NCBI RefSeq assembly: GCF_007280415.1
Contig: NZ_VKKU01000001.1
Location: forward strand, 1,302,001-1,366,000
Direction: 5' to 3'
DNA length: 64,000 bases
Source: Sphingorhabdus contaminans
GTDB taxonomy: Bacteria > Pseudomonadota > Alphaproteobacteria > Sphingomonadales > Sphingomonadaceae
The position numbers and the translations under genes are program-made. Positions 36,462 through 45,616 of the stretch are shown here, in pieces. Position 1 is the first letter of the stretch. Each line of letters begins with the position of its first letter. Under the pieces are notes generated by a model. That model was given only the letters and a program-made list of their open reading frames with translations, searched no databases and was not told where the DNA came from.

Positions 36462-39218
36462 ATGCGATTGAAGACTATAGCTCGCTGCACAGCATCGCTC
36501 GTCGTGCTGACTCTTTCTGCTACAAGTGTCTGGGCGCAGGACGCCACTGCGCCTGACCAGGACGACGCTGCCGCCGAAGACACGATCGTGGTTTCCGGCC
36601 TTCGCGCGTCACTTGAATCCGCGCAAAGCACTAAGCAACGATCGGATAAAATCGTGGATTCGATTGTTGCTGAAGATATCGGCAAGCTTCCCGATGTCGC
36701 TGTTTCCGATACCGCAGCACGTATTCCCGGAATTCAGGTGGAGCGGCGTGGAGGAGAAGCCAGCCGTGTGCTTGTCCGCGGGCTTGACCGGTTCAATTAC
36801 ACCACAACCTATAATGGCCGGGAGATTTTCACTGCCGAAACCAGGTCGGTAGCGCTACAGGATTTTCCGGCAGGAGGGATCAGCGCAATTGACGTGTTCA
36901 AGACATCAAGCGCAGATCTCGTCGAACCGGGCATTGCCGGATTGATCAATGTCCGTTCGCGAAGGCCGTTTGACTTTGAAGATTCAGAAATCGCAGGTTC
37001 GGTCTGGGGTGTTTATCCGGACAAGTCCCGCGACCTCGAACCGAATGCACAGTTGCTCCTTTCCGACCGGTGGGATGCCGGTGACGGCGAAATCGGAGCG
37101 CTGATCAATTTTTCATACACGCGCATGCACTATCGCGATTCAGTGCGTCGTCATGGCTTCTTTATCGCCGATCTGGCGGGCGCACGCTCTCCCGACTGGC
37201 CGGAAATCCAGTATGCAGAAGCCGAACGCTGGCGTCCCTCGATTAATGGCGCGATCCAGTGGCGTCCGAACCCCGATGTCGAAATTTATGTCGAGGGTCT
37301 GTGGCAAGGCTATCGTGAACGCGCAACCGACCGTATGTGGGCACAGCCGTTGTGGGGCGGTGCATCGTACAGTAACCTTGTTATCAATAACGGTCAGATC
37401 ATCAGTGGCACCGTTACCAATCCGACCGCATGTTGCGGTGGCAATCATACGTGGGGATTCCAAGGCGCGACCAAGCGCGATACAAATACTTACCAGTTCG
37501 CAGTCGGCGGACGTTGGGATGCGGGACCGCTACGCATCACTGCCGATATCGCACGCACAGACAGCACGTTCGATCTGCGTACCGAAAGTGTCGATTATGA
37601 AATCAACACGAAAAACTATTCGGTCGACTGGTTCACAGGTCGGCCGGGTGGATCAGGCCCGACTTTCCAGATCCGGGGCGTCGATCCAACCAACCCCGCA
37701 ATTTACAATTATCGCGGATTTTATGAAGATTATCTCACAGCAAAAGGCGACGATTGGCAGGCCCGCCTTGATTTTCAATATGAGCCGACCGGGTTAGACT
37801 TCCTCCCGTCACTCAATTGGGGATTACGGTTCGTCAACCGCGACGCTTCATCGCAGGCCGGTGATTTTTACTGGAATCTTCGAGACCGGGGTATTCCGAT
37901 CAGTGCTGTGCCTCTGGAATATGTGCTCCAACCCAGCGGTTTCCGGGGTGATAAAAATGCGCCATTCCCGGTTAGCTGGTTCGGACCCACTTTCAACAGC
38001 GTACAGTCTAACCTGACCCAACTTCGGCAGTTTAACATCACGCTGACAGGAGCCGGTTCAGTTGACGGCCCGCCTGTCGATCCCGGACGCACGTTCAACA
38101 TAAATGAGAAAACCTACGCGGGATATGCGCAGGCGAATTATGAGTTCGACATGGGTAGCGTTGTCGTTGACGGTGAATTGGGTTTGCGTGTTGTACGCAC
38201 AGAAACCGAAACCAATGGAACCCTGTTTTCCACAACCGGACCGACAGCGGTCAGCTTTTCGACAGCATACACCGACTGGTTACCTAGCGCGAACATGCGC
38301 GTTCAATTCACTCCAGCGGTCCAGGCACGATTTGCCTTTACCCAAACCCGCACTCGTCCGAATTTTGCACAACTGAATCCGGCACTGAGGCTGGCTCCGG
38401 CGACCCCCTGTGCGCCGGGTCAAACCAATTGCATCCGCACCGGTTCTGGAGGGAACCCATTCCTTCAGCCACTTGATTCCGACAATTATGACGCCAGCCT
38501 TGAATATTATTTCTCGCGCACAGGATTTGCGTCGCTCGGAATTTTCCGCCGGGACATGCAAGGATTTATAGCAAATCGTGCCTTTGAATTTCCGCAGCCA
38601 GATCCGGAAACAGGCCGTACACTTGTGATTTCAGGACCGGTGAATACACGCGAAGCGCGGATCAAAGGAGTTGAAGCGCAAGTATCCGGATTCTTCGATT
38701 TCCTACCCGGCTGGATGAGCGGGTTCGGAGCGCAGGCAAATGTTACCTACATCGATGCGAAGGCGGAGTTTGGCTTTTTCTGCCCCGCAACGGCAAATGC
38801 ACCATGTGTTGCCGGTCCGGGCGCACCTAATGCCGCAACCTTGCGCACGCGCATACCTGATGTGTCTCGCTGGACCTACAATCTGGTCGGTATGTATGAA
38901 CGCGATGGATTGACACTTCGCCTTGCATATAACCATCGGAGCAGTTTCCCCGAGGCCGATCGGGCCGAACGAGATGGCTTTTTCACGTTGCAAGGCCGTG
39001 GCAATGCGGTCTCGCGTCTGGATTGGTCCAGCAGCTATGCCGTGACCGACAAGGTAACACTCTTCTTCGACTGGACCAACATTTTGAATGACCCGTTCAA
39101 ATCAGATATCGTTCGGGTGAATTATCCCGGCGGCGTGCCAAGCGCTGAAGAGATTTTCCCGATGGTCGTTCGTCAGGAAGAATCGGTTTTGTCCGGCGGG
39201 GTTCGTTTCCGCTTCTAA
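36462..39218 (+). CDS. TonB-dependent receptor, Caulobacter/Xanthomonas carbohydrate type
   Basis: 918 residues. A signal peptide (about 1-26, ending VWAQ) is followed by an EDTIVVSGLRASLESA TonB-box-like segment and a plug domain (IGKLPDVAVSDTAARIPGIQ, VLVRGLDRFN), then a 22-strand-type barrel ending VLSGGVRFRF with terminal Phe. This branch imports plant or algal oligosaccharides through the outer membrane. It is followed by a halogenase-like gene, a common pairing in sphingomonads and Caulobacter. Its substrate is presumably the same glycan the three GH43 enzymes attack. Confidence 0.92.
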   Translation: MRLKTIARCTASLVVLTLSATSVWAQDATAPDQDDAAAEDTIVVSGLRASLESAQSTKQRSDKIVDSIVAEDIGKLPDVAVSDTAARIPGIQVERRGGEASRVLVRGLDRFNYTTTYNGREIFTAETRSVALQDFPAGGISAIDVFKTSSADLVEPGIAGLINVRSRRPFDFEDSEIAGSVWGVYPDKSRDLEPNAQLLLSDRWDAGDGEIGALINFSYTRMHYRDSVRRHGFFIADLAGARSPDWPEIQYAEAERWRPSINGAIQWRPNPDVEIYVEGLWQGYRERATDRMWAQPLWGGASYSNLVINNGQIISGTVTNPTACCGGNHTWGFQGATKRDTNTYQFAVGGRWDAGPLRITADIARTDSTFDLRTESVDYEINTKNYSVDWFTGRPGGSGPTFQIRGVDPTNPAIYNYRGFYEDYLTAKGDDWQARLDFQYEPTGLDFLPSLNWGLRFVNRDASSQAGDFYWNLRDRGIPISAVPLEYVLQPSGFRGDKNAPFPVSWFGPTFNSVQSNLTQLRQFNITLTGAGSVDGPPVDPGRTFNINEKTYAGYAQANYEFDMGSVVVDGELGLRVVRTETETNGTLFSTTGPTAVSFSTAYTDWLPSANMRVQFTPAVQARFAFTQTRTRPNFAQLNPALRLAPATPCAPGQTNCIRTGSGGNPFLQPLDSDNYDASLEYYFSRTGFASLGIFRRDMQGFIANRAFEFPQPDPETGRTLVISGPVNTREARIKGVEAQVSGFFDFLPGWMSGFGAQANVTYIDAKAEFGFFCPATANAPCVAGPGAPNAATLRTRIPDVSRWTYNLVGMYERDGLTLRLAYNHRSSFPEADRAERDGFFTLQGRGNAVSRLDWSSSYAVTDKVTLFFDWTNILNDPFKSDIVRVNYPGGVPSAEEIFPMVVRQEESVLSGGVRFRF

Positions 39219-39220
39219 AC

Positions 39221-39273
39221 CTGAAGCCTGTGGCGCAACAGTGTATCTGCCTTCAGCCGATGCCTGTTGCGCC
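39221..39273 (+). other. interleaved inverted repeats between TonB receptor and halogenase-like gene
   Basis: Two pairs of complementary arms are interleaved: CTGAAG (39221-39226) with CTTCAG (39251-39256), and GGCGCAACAG (39232-39241) with CTGTTGCGCC (39264-39273). The 10-pair stem is perfect; in RNA the two stems could form a pseudoknot or compete. It begins just after the receptor stop and ends 29 bases before the next ATG, with no T-run. It could stabilise the receptor mRNA end or reduce read-through. Confidence 0.45.
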
Positions 39274-39302
39274 CCATGCAGTATGAGCTCAAAGATTTTC
39301 AT

Positions 39303-40802
39303 ATGAGCGACCATGACATTCAGAAGATAGTCATTGTTGGCGGTGGAACAGCCGGGTGGATGGCTGCGGCAGCCCTCGCTTCACTGCTAAAAGCCGGCAT
39401 CAACATATGTTTGATCGAGTCCGATGACATTGGAACGGTCGGCGTCGGCGAAGCAACAATTCCTCCTCTCATCGCATTCAATACGATGCTCGGCATCAAC
39501 GAAGACATGTTCCTCAAGGCAACGATGGGCACGTTCAAACTTGGCATCGAGTTTGTGAATTGGGGTGCCTGTGGTGAACGCTATTTCCATCCTTTTGGAC
39601 CCCATGGTCAGGATTTTCAGGGCATAAATTTCCACCAGCTTTACTTGCGCGAGGCACAATCACGCAACATGCCGCCTATACAAAATTGGTCTATGAGCGC
39701 ATCGGCCGCCGCACTTGGCAAATTCGCCCGGCCCGGACCAGATGCACGTCTTCCATTGTCGCAACTGGCCTATGCTTTTCATTTTGATGCCGGATTATAT
39801 GCTGCATTTCTAAGACAATTGGCCGAGGGTCGGGGTGTCAGCCGGATAGAAGGCAAGATTGTGGATGCCGGACTCGCAGACAACGGGGACATCGCCAATG
39901 TCAGACTGGACGATGGACGGATCGTAGAGGGTGAACTTTTTATCGATTGTTCCGGATTTCGGGGCCTGTTGATAGAAGATAAACTCGGCACCGGATATGA
40001 TGACTGGAGCCAATGGCTACCTTGTGACCGCGCCGTTGCGGTGCCAAGTAAGCTTCTTGGTCCGGCGGACCCGTTTACACGTTCGACAGCCCATCATGCC
40101 GGATGGCAATGGCGAATTCCCTTGCAGCACCGCATGGGCAACGGCCTCGTTTATTCAAGTTCCTTTTTAGACAGCAAGGATGCCATCTCCTTGCTACTTT
40201 CCGCTATTGAAGGTGATGCCCTTGCCACTCCTCGACAGCTTAGCTTTACCGCCGGGCGACGCCGCCGGGCCTGGAACAGGAATGTCGTCTCGTTGGGACT
40301 TTCAAGCGGATTTGTTGAACCACTTGAATCGACCAGCATCCACCTGATCCAGAGTGGCATCGCAAAACTACTGGCGCTGTTCCCTGACCGCCGTTTCGAT
40401 CCGTTAGAACGCGACGAATACAACCGGCAAATGCAGGCAGTTTTTGAAGATGTTCGCGATTTTGTGATCCTGCATTACAAAGCGACCCGGCGTGATGACA
40501 GCGAATTTTGGAATTATTGCCGTACGATGGATGTGCCGGACAGTCTGTCGACAAAACTCGATCTTTGGAAATCAAAAGGACGCCTCTTTCGCGAGGGTTT
40601 TGAACTGTTTGGAACAGCAAGTTGGGTCGCAGTGTTACTGGGCCAAGGGATTGTGCCTGCGGAAACAGAGCCTGCGGCTTTTGCAATTGATCCGGCTATG
40701 ACAAGCGACGCGCTCGAAAAAATGCGCACAAGTTATACCCGGATGGCCGAACATTTGCCCCGTCACGAAGACTTCATTGCGCAGGTGTGCGCCGCAGGCT
40801 GA
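39303..40802 (+). CDS. tryptophan-halogenase-like FAD protein
   Basis: 499 residues. FAD motif VGGGTAGWMAAAALA is at the N-terminus, the halogenase signature WQWRIP at 268-273, Lys79 (GTFKLGIEFVNW) matches the catalytic lysine of PrnA/RebH in number and context, and Glu342 lies in EPLESTS, equivalent to the catalytic glutamate. The catalytic residues thus seem intact. Homologues paired with TonB receptors in sugar loci have no proven halogenation role to my knowledge. The ATG at 39303 is used; a start 12 codons earlier is possible. A free FAD reductase is not in the window. Confidence 0.87.
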   Translation: MSDHDIQKIVIVGGGTAGWMAAAALASLLKAGINICLIESDDIGTVGVGEATIPPLIAFNTMLGINEDMFLKATMGTFKLGIEFVNWGACGERYFHPFGPHGQDFQGINFHQLYLREAQSRNMPPIQNWSMSASAAALGKFARPGPDARLPLSQLAYAFHFDAGLYAAFLRQLAEGRGVSRIEGKIVDAGLADNGDIANVRLDDGRIVEGELFIDCSGFRGLLIEDKLGTGYDDWSQWLPCDRAVAVPSKLLGPADPFTRSTAHHAGWQWRIPLQHRMGNGLVYSSSFLDSKDAISLLLSAIEGDALATPRQLSFTAGRRRRAWNRNVVSLGLSSGFVEPLESTSIHLIQSGIAKLLALFPDRRFDPLERDEYNRQMQAVFEDVRDFVILHYKATRRDDSEFWNYCRTMDVPDSLSTKLDLWKSKGRLFREGFELFGTASWVAVLLGQGIVPAETEPAAFAIDPAMTSDALEKMRTSYTRMAEHLPRHEDFIAQVCAAG

Positions 40803-41805
40803 CGCCAATTTGGGGCACTCCATCTTTCCAGAGAAGCGGTGCGATGTACAGATATCGGCGATTGTCAAAACGCCGACATCCTTTGGTCGCGGCCCAGCCG
40901 TGAAAAGCGATGAATTGCTTGCCGCCAACGTCGAAAACAGATTGATGGCCCGGCCCGCTCAGACAGCCTGCCTTCCGGTCATTATAACTATACAAAATGG
41001 GGTTGGACGGAGAATCCGTGCAAGGTCCCATGGGGCCTTTGCAAACCGCATATCCTATGGCGTAAGGTGACAGGCGCTGGTGTTTTTCCCAGCCAAAATG
41101 ATTTGCCGAATAGAAAAGCGCATATCCGTTTGCATGCCGCACCATAGTGGGGGCTTCGATTACATGCGCTTCCCATTCCGTGTCGTTACGCAGCAATGAA
41201 ACCGCCTCTCCTTCGACGCGCATCCCGTCGGAACTCAAGCGCTGCACAAAGATGTCGGTCTTCTTCCCAAATTTGGGATTATTACCGTCATTTTTGAAGT
41301 ACAGATAATTTGCGCCATCCTCATCTCGAAAGGCATGGCTATCGATTGTACCGCCAATTTCGGTTTGGCACACAAGTGGTTTTTCATCACGCGACGTAAA
41401 CGGACCGAAAGGACTGGCACTGAAAGCGGAACCGATACACTGTAAATCGCTTGAACGGTCTTTCGCCGTGAAGTGCAGAACGAAGCCGTCCTTCGTACGC
41501 AAAACCTCTGGCGCCCAGGTGAAGCCGCCCCGCGCCCAGGGCGGCAAGACGGGCATCGCATCATGCAGTTTGCCTCCCTCTTCCACTAACGTCCAATCGA
41601 CGAGATTTGTGGAGCGGGCCATCTGCACATTTGCGCGATCGCCTTGGGCGTTCGTTGCATACGCCAGAAACTCGTCGCCGTGGCGCATGACAAAAGGATC
41701 GGGAAAATCAGTCGTAAATGCGGGGATGAACGGCGGATTGTTTGCCAATGTCGGCTGCAGCGCCAAAGCAGCAAAAGGTGCGAACAACAAAGCAAATTTT
41801 CTCAC
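40774..41805 (-). CDS. secreted glycoside hydrolase family 43 enzyme
   Basis: 343 residues. A signal peptide (MRKFALLFAPFAALALQPTLA) directs it to the periplasm. Active-site residues are Asp in TDFPDPFVMRHGDEFLAYAT, Asp in IDSHAFRDEDGANYLYFK and Glu in VIEAPTMVRHANGYALFYS. Four Cys in the C-terminal half (CKGPMGPC, CLSGPG, GCRR) could form disulfides. It converges on the halogenase-like gene with a 29-base overlap, and shares a promoter gap and an operator copy with galM. Confidence 0.9.
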   Translation of the reverse strand: MRKFALLFAPFAALALQPTLANNPPFIPAFTTDFPDPFVMRHGDEFLAYATNAQGDRANVQMARSTNLVDWTLVEEGGKLHDAMPVLPPWARGGFTWAPEVLRTKDGFVLHFTAKDRSSDLQCIGSAFSASPFGPFTSRDEKPLVCQTEIGGTIDSHAFRDEDGANYLYFKNDGNNPKFGKKTDIFVQRLSSDGMRVEGEAVSLLRNDTEWEAHVIEAPTMVRHANGYALFYSANHFGWEKHQRLSPYAIGYAVCKGPMGPCTDSPSNPILYSYNDRKAGCLSGPGHQSVFDVGGKQFIAFHGWAATKGCRRFDNRRYLYIAPLLWKDGVPQIGVSLRRTPAQ

Positions 41806-41882
41806 ATCATCTCCTCTGTTTGGGCCCGGCCAATTGTTTCTTTCAATATAGATCTCGGGTTAGATTGCTAAACCCTATAAAT

Positions 41883-41894
41883 TATCATATAAAT
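41883..41894 (+). promoter_or_regulatory. sugar-island operator copy 5
   Basis: TATCATATAAAT in the gap between the divergent secreted GH43 gene and galM, 25 bases before the galM GTG. It is identical over 12 bases to copies 1, 3 and 4. Confidence 0.65.
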
Positions 41895-41919
41895 CATCTC
41901 AAATAAAAAGAGGCAACCA

Positions 41920-42996
41920 GTGCAGCAATTCGGCATCGAGCGATCCACTTTCGGTTATTTGAAAGACGGCACGGAGGTGGAACGATTCACCTTACGAAAC
42001 AAAACCGGCGCCAGCGCCTGTGTTCTGACTTACGGTGCAACGTTGCATGCGGTACGTGTACCCGATCGGCATGGCATCTACGAAGATGTCAGCACAGGTT
42101 ATCCAACTTTAAACGACTATCTGTCGAAACCACAATTTTTTGGATCTACCATAGGTCGCTTTGCAAACAGGATTGCGCATGCAACCTTTTCGTTGGACGG
42201 AACCACATATCAGGTTCCGGCCAATGACGGTCCGAATTCCCTGCATGGTGGTAATGAGGGATTTGACAAGCGCAACTGGACAGTTGCGGCTGTCGACAAC
42301 GAAACAGTTTCCGTGACTTTTCAGTTGATCAGCCCTGACGGTGATCAAGGTTATCCCGGCACGCTAAACGTAACAGCAACTTACCAACTTGATGACAACA
42401 ACCGGCTTTCGGTAGAATATACCGCCCGCAGTGACGCGCCTACGATCGTCAACCTCACAAACCATGTTTACTGGAACCTTAGCGGCGAAGGATCGGGCTT
42501 TAGCGCACTCGATCACCTTCTTTCCATCAACGCAACGTGTTTTCTGCCAGTCGACGGGGCGCTCATTCCCACCGGCGAAATCCGGGATGTCGCGCAATCT
42601 CTTTTTGATTTCCGCAAACCCCGCCGAATTGGCGAATATGTCCGCGATGCTCGCGATCGGCAAATTGCAGTCGGGCTTGGCTACGACCACAATTGGGTAT
42701 TGGACGGGGGGCGCACCCAAAGGCCGCGGCAAATCGCACAACTCGAAGATCCCCACTCGGGTAGACGCATGACCTTATCTTCTACCGAACCAGGCTTGCA
42801 GTTTTACTCCGGCAATTTCCTCGATGGCACTACCAGCGGAAAAAGCGGCAAATTTTATCGCATGGGTGACGCAATTGCCCTCGAACCACAAAATTTCCCC
42901 GATGCACCGAACCAGCCGCAATTTCCCGCATGCCGCATCGGGCCCAACGAAACCTATCGTCACACTATCGCCTGGCAATTTAGCCTGATTGATTGA
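41920..42996 (+). CDS. galM: aldose 1-epimerase (mutarotase)
   Basis: 358 residues. Catalytic His in NLTNHVYWNLSG and catalytic Glu in IALEPQNFPDAPNQPQFP are present, as are the GRFANRIAHATF and NSLHGGNEGFDKR motifs. It interconverts alpha and beta galactose (or another aldose), supplying the anomer that the dehydrogenase uses. It starts with GTG after AGAGG. No signal peptide is seen, so it should be cytoplasmic. Confidence 0.93.
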   Translation: MQQFGIERSTFGYLKDGTEVERFTLRNKTGASACVLTYGATLHAVRVPDRHGIYEDVSTGYPTLNDYLSKPQFFGSTIGRFANRIAHATFSLDGTTYQVPANDGPNSLHGGNEGFDKRNWTVAAVDNETVSVTFQLISPDGDQGYPGTLNVTATYQLDDNNRLSVEYTARSDAPTIVNLTNHVYWNLSGEGSGFSALDHLLSINATCFLPVDGALIPTGEIRDVAQSLFDFRKPRRIGEYVRDARDRQIAVGLGYDHNWVLDGGRTQRPRQIAQLEDPHSGRRMTLSSTEPGLQFYSGNFLDGTTSGKSGKFYRMGDAIALEPQNFPDAPNQPQFPACRIGPNETYRHTIAWQFSLID

Positions 42997-43005
42997 AAGA
43001 GCCCT

Positions 43006-44067
43006 ATGGTCACAAAGCCGACAAGCCTACTGTTCATCGCTACCTTCTTTGCCATAATGCTTACAGGTTGCGCGACAAGTGGGAGCAAAACGACCCCTGC
43101 AATCACAAATCCGGTACTGGATGCCAATTTTCCGGACCCCACCATCATCAGGGCGAGCGATGGCTATTATTATGCTTATGCCACGCAAGGGGAAGTTGAG
43201 GGCGTGATGCACAATGTTCAGGTGGCCCGGTCGAGAGAACTTGCCTCATGGGAGCGCTTGAACGATGCATTACCGCAGAAGCCGGCGTGGGCGCGACAAA
43301 CTCAGGACATCTGGGCGCCGCACGTCGCAGAACATGATCGTCGCTTTTTTCTCTATTATTCCGCCAAGCCAGACATTGCTCTTGTGGATGGGAAAAGCGG
43401 ACTCTGTCTCGCAGTTGCGGTAGCGGATGACCCGCAAGGACCATTTCGCGATATAGGCAGTCCACTCCAGTGCGGCGACAGTTTTATCAACATTGATCCG
43501 ATGTCGTTTGACGACCCCCAGTCGGGACAGCGTTTGCTCTATTGGGGCTCCGGATTCGGACCAATCAAGGTACGCGAACTTGCCGCCGATAGGGTTTCCT
43601 TCTCCAAAGACGCCCCGGTAATCGAACTTGTTCCCGTCATTGCTGACAACAATCCTGACAATTATCAAAGGCTTGTCGAGGGCGCATGGGTCATGCGTCG
43701 TGACGGTTATTATTATCTGTTCTATTCCGGAGACAACTGCTGCGGACCCAATGCGCATTACGCGGTTATGGTAGCCCGATCGCGCAAAGCGACCGGACCA
43801 TTTGAGACTCTGGCGCAGGCAACGGGTGCGAAGAACAGTGTGATATTAGAGGCTGATGACCGTTGGATGGCGCCCGGGCATAATAGCATCATTGAAGACA
43901 CAAACGGGCGCACCTTTATCGCCTATCATGCCGTGGATCGGTTGCGTCCACGGACAGCCGATCTTGACGAGGTAAATAGCCGACGCGTCCTGCTGATTAG
44001 CGAAATCCATTGGGTTGATGGTTGGCCGAGAGTCGCAAAGCCGACCTCTCAAGTGCCTTCCAGATGA
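43006..44067 (+). CDS. glycoside hydrolase family 43 lipoprotein
   Basis: 353 residues. A lipobox LTGC (about residue 22) predicts a lipid-anchored enzyme. Catalytic residues: Asp in ANFPDPTIIRASDGYYYAYAT, Asp in INIDPMSFDDP and Glu in LVEGAWVMRRDGYYYLFYSGDNCCG. It lies 9 bases after galM and should be in the same transcript. With the other two GH43s it gives the island enzymes in three predicted locations. Confidence 0.9.
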   Translation: MVTKPTSLLFIATFFAIMLTGCATSGSKTTPAITNPVLDANFPDPTIIRASDGYYYAYATQGEVEGVMHNVQVARSRELASWERLNDALPQKPAWARQTQDIWAPHVAEHDRRFFLYYSAKPDIALVDGKSGLCLAVAVADDPQGPFRDIGSPLQCGDSFINIDPMSFDDPQSGQRLLYWGSGFGPIKVRELAADRVSFSKDAPVIELVPVIADNNPDNYQRLVEGAWVMRRDGYYYLFYSGDNCCGPNAHYAVMVARSRKATGPFETLAQATGAKNSVILEADDRWMAPGHNSIIEDTNGRTFIAYHAVDRLRPRTADLDEVNSRRVLLISEIHWVDGWPRVAKPTSQVPSR

Positions 44068-44317
44068 AGGTCTCCGCCAAACTGCAGGGCACGAAATTTG
44101 CCGTAAAGGGGCGGATAATGCTCCCACCATTGTCGTTATTGGCGTGCACCAAACCCCAACAAGGCCATTGTGCCAAAACAAGCGCGCCAGGAAACAGCGC
44201 TTCGGGTTAAGCTACACACTCCACATGGGGAAAAGCTGGACCATTACTTAATCACAACTCACCGTAATTGGCAGATTATATGCTATCCCGGCGACCAACC
44301 CGTGCCATAGAGGGCGC
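44068..44317. other. 250-base gap at the right end of the sugar island
   Basis: Between the GH43 lipoprotein gene and the antiporter gene. I see no island operator copy, no GGAAC-GTT promoter, no convincing terminator hairpin and no plausible small gene. Confidence 0.5.
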
Positions 44318-45613
44318 ATGTCCGGACGGGACATGTGCAGTTACAGCGAGATTATTTTGTCATCCCTTTTTGAATTCTCTGCCTACCATATCATCCTTGC
44401 AGCGGTCGGCTGTGCCATTCTTTTTTCAAACTGGATACCACGCTGGATCTCTGGAAGGGAGCCGGCTGCGTCTGCTTTGCTGATTGCCTTCGGATTTCTG
44501 ACCGTTGAACTGACGCCCATCGCCGCTGCTCCCTTCAATCCGATTGCCGCGCCCAAAGCATGGGAAATGATAAGTGAGCTTTGCGTGGTCATCGGGTTGT
44601 TCGGTGTGGGAATCCGGATTGACCGACTTCGAGTCTGGAAAAACTGGAAACCGACCGTCCTGCTACTGGCGGTCGCGATGCCCGTGACAATTGCATCGGT
44701 CGCATTGATCAGCATGGCTGCTGGCTTGGCACTTGCTACCGGCCTTTTATTGGGTGCCGTTCTAGCCCCGACCGACCCTGTTCTCGCTTCGGACGTCCAG
44801 GTGGGACCACCCCTTGAGGGGGGCGAGCATCCGGTTCGATTCACGCTGACGACGGAGGCAGGTCTTAACGACGGCCTCGCCTTCCCTTTCCTCTATCTGG
44901 CCATGGCGTTGATCGCGGCTGGCGGCTGGTCGGCTGGGCTGATCACGGAATGGCTGCTGGTCGACGTGGGTTATCGCATAGCGACGGGTGTGGTCATGGG
45001 GCTCGCTATTGGCTGGGTGGTCTCGAAACTCCTGTTCGACTTTCCAAGCCATAACGCATTGTCCGAAACAGAATCGGGCTTGATGGCCTTCGCAGGCGTG
45101 CTCATGGTTTATGGCCTGACCGAGTTGGTGGAAGGTTACGGTTTCATCGCGGTATTTGTCGCAGGTCTGACGTTACGCAGATCCGAAACCACTCATAATT
45201 ATCACGCCAAACTCCATGATTTTGTGGAGGCGCTTGAACGCGCCCTGACCGCTCTGTTGCTGGTAGCGCTTGGCGCGGCGCTGCCATCCGTCCTTCCTTA
45301 TGTAACATGGCAGGTCATCGCGATATCGGTGGCACTCGTCTTTGTGATTAGGCCGCTGTTCGCCTGGATGTCGCTCTCGGCAACGACTTTCACATTTCGT
45401 GAGCGTTTGGTTGTGGCATTTTACGGAATAAGAGGGGTCGGTTCGATCTATTATCTTGCCTATGCCGGAACGCACGCGGAATTGCCCCATGCCCCGCAAC
45501 TATGGGCCATTGTGGCCGTCACGATCATCATCTCCACGGTCGTGCACGGTTTCTCAGCCGGAATGGCGATTGACCGCGTCACCACTGATTCAAAAAGCGG
45601 CGGCAACAACTGA
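44318..45613 (+). CDS. cation:proton antiporter (CPA1/NhaP type)
   Basis: 431 residues with about 12 hydrophobic segments. The exchanger motif GAVLAPTDPVLASDVQVG near 150 and the LTTEAGLNDGLAFPFLYLAM segment near 188, with its Asn-Asp pair, are typical of Na+(K+)/H+ antiporters. It exchanges monovalent cations for protons across the inner membrane and supports pH or salt tolerance. An ATG five codons later is an alternative start. Confidence 0.9.
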   Translation: MSGRDMCSYSEIILSSLFEFSAYHIILAAVGCAILFSNWIPRWISGREPAASALLIAFGFLTVELTPIAAAPFNPIAAPKAWEMISELCVVIGLFGVGIRIDRLRVWKNWKPTVLLLAVAMPVTIASVALISMAAGLALATGLLLGAVLAPTDPVLASDVQVGPPLEGGEHPVRFTLTTEAGLNDGLAFPFLYLAMALIAAGGWSAGLITEWLLVDVGYRIATGVVMGLAIGWVVSKLLFDFPSHNALSETESGLMAFAGVLMVYGLTELVEGYGFIAVFVAGLTLRRSETTHNYHAKLHDFVEALERALTALLLVALGAALPSVLPYVTWQVIAISVALVFVIRPLFAWMSLSATTFTFRERLVVAFYGIRGVGSIYYLAYAGTHAELPHAPQLWAIVAVTIIISTVVHGFSAGMAIDRVTTDSKSGGNN

Positions 45614-45616
45614 AGA

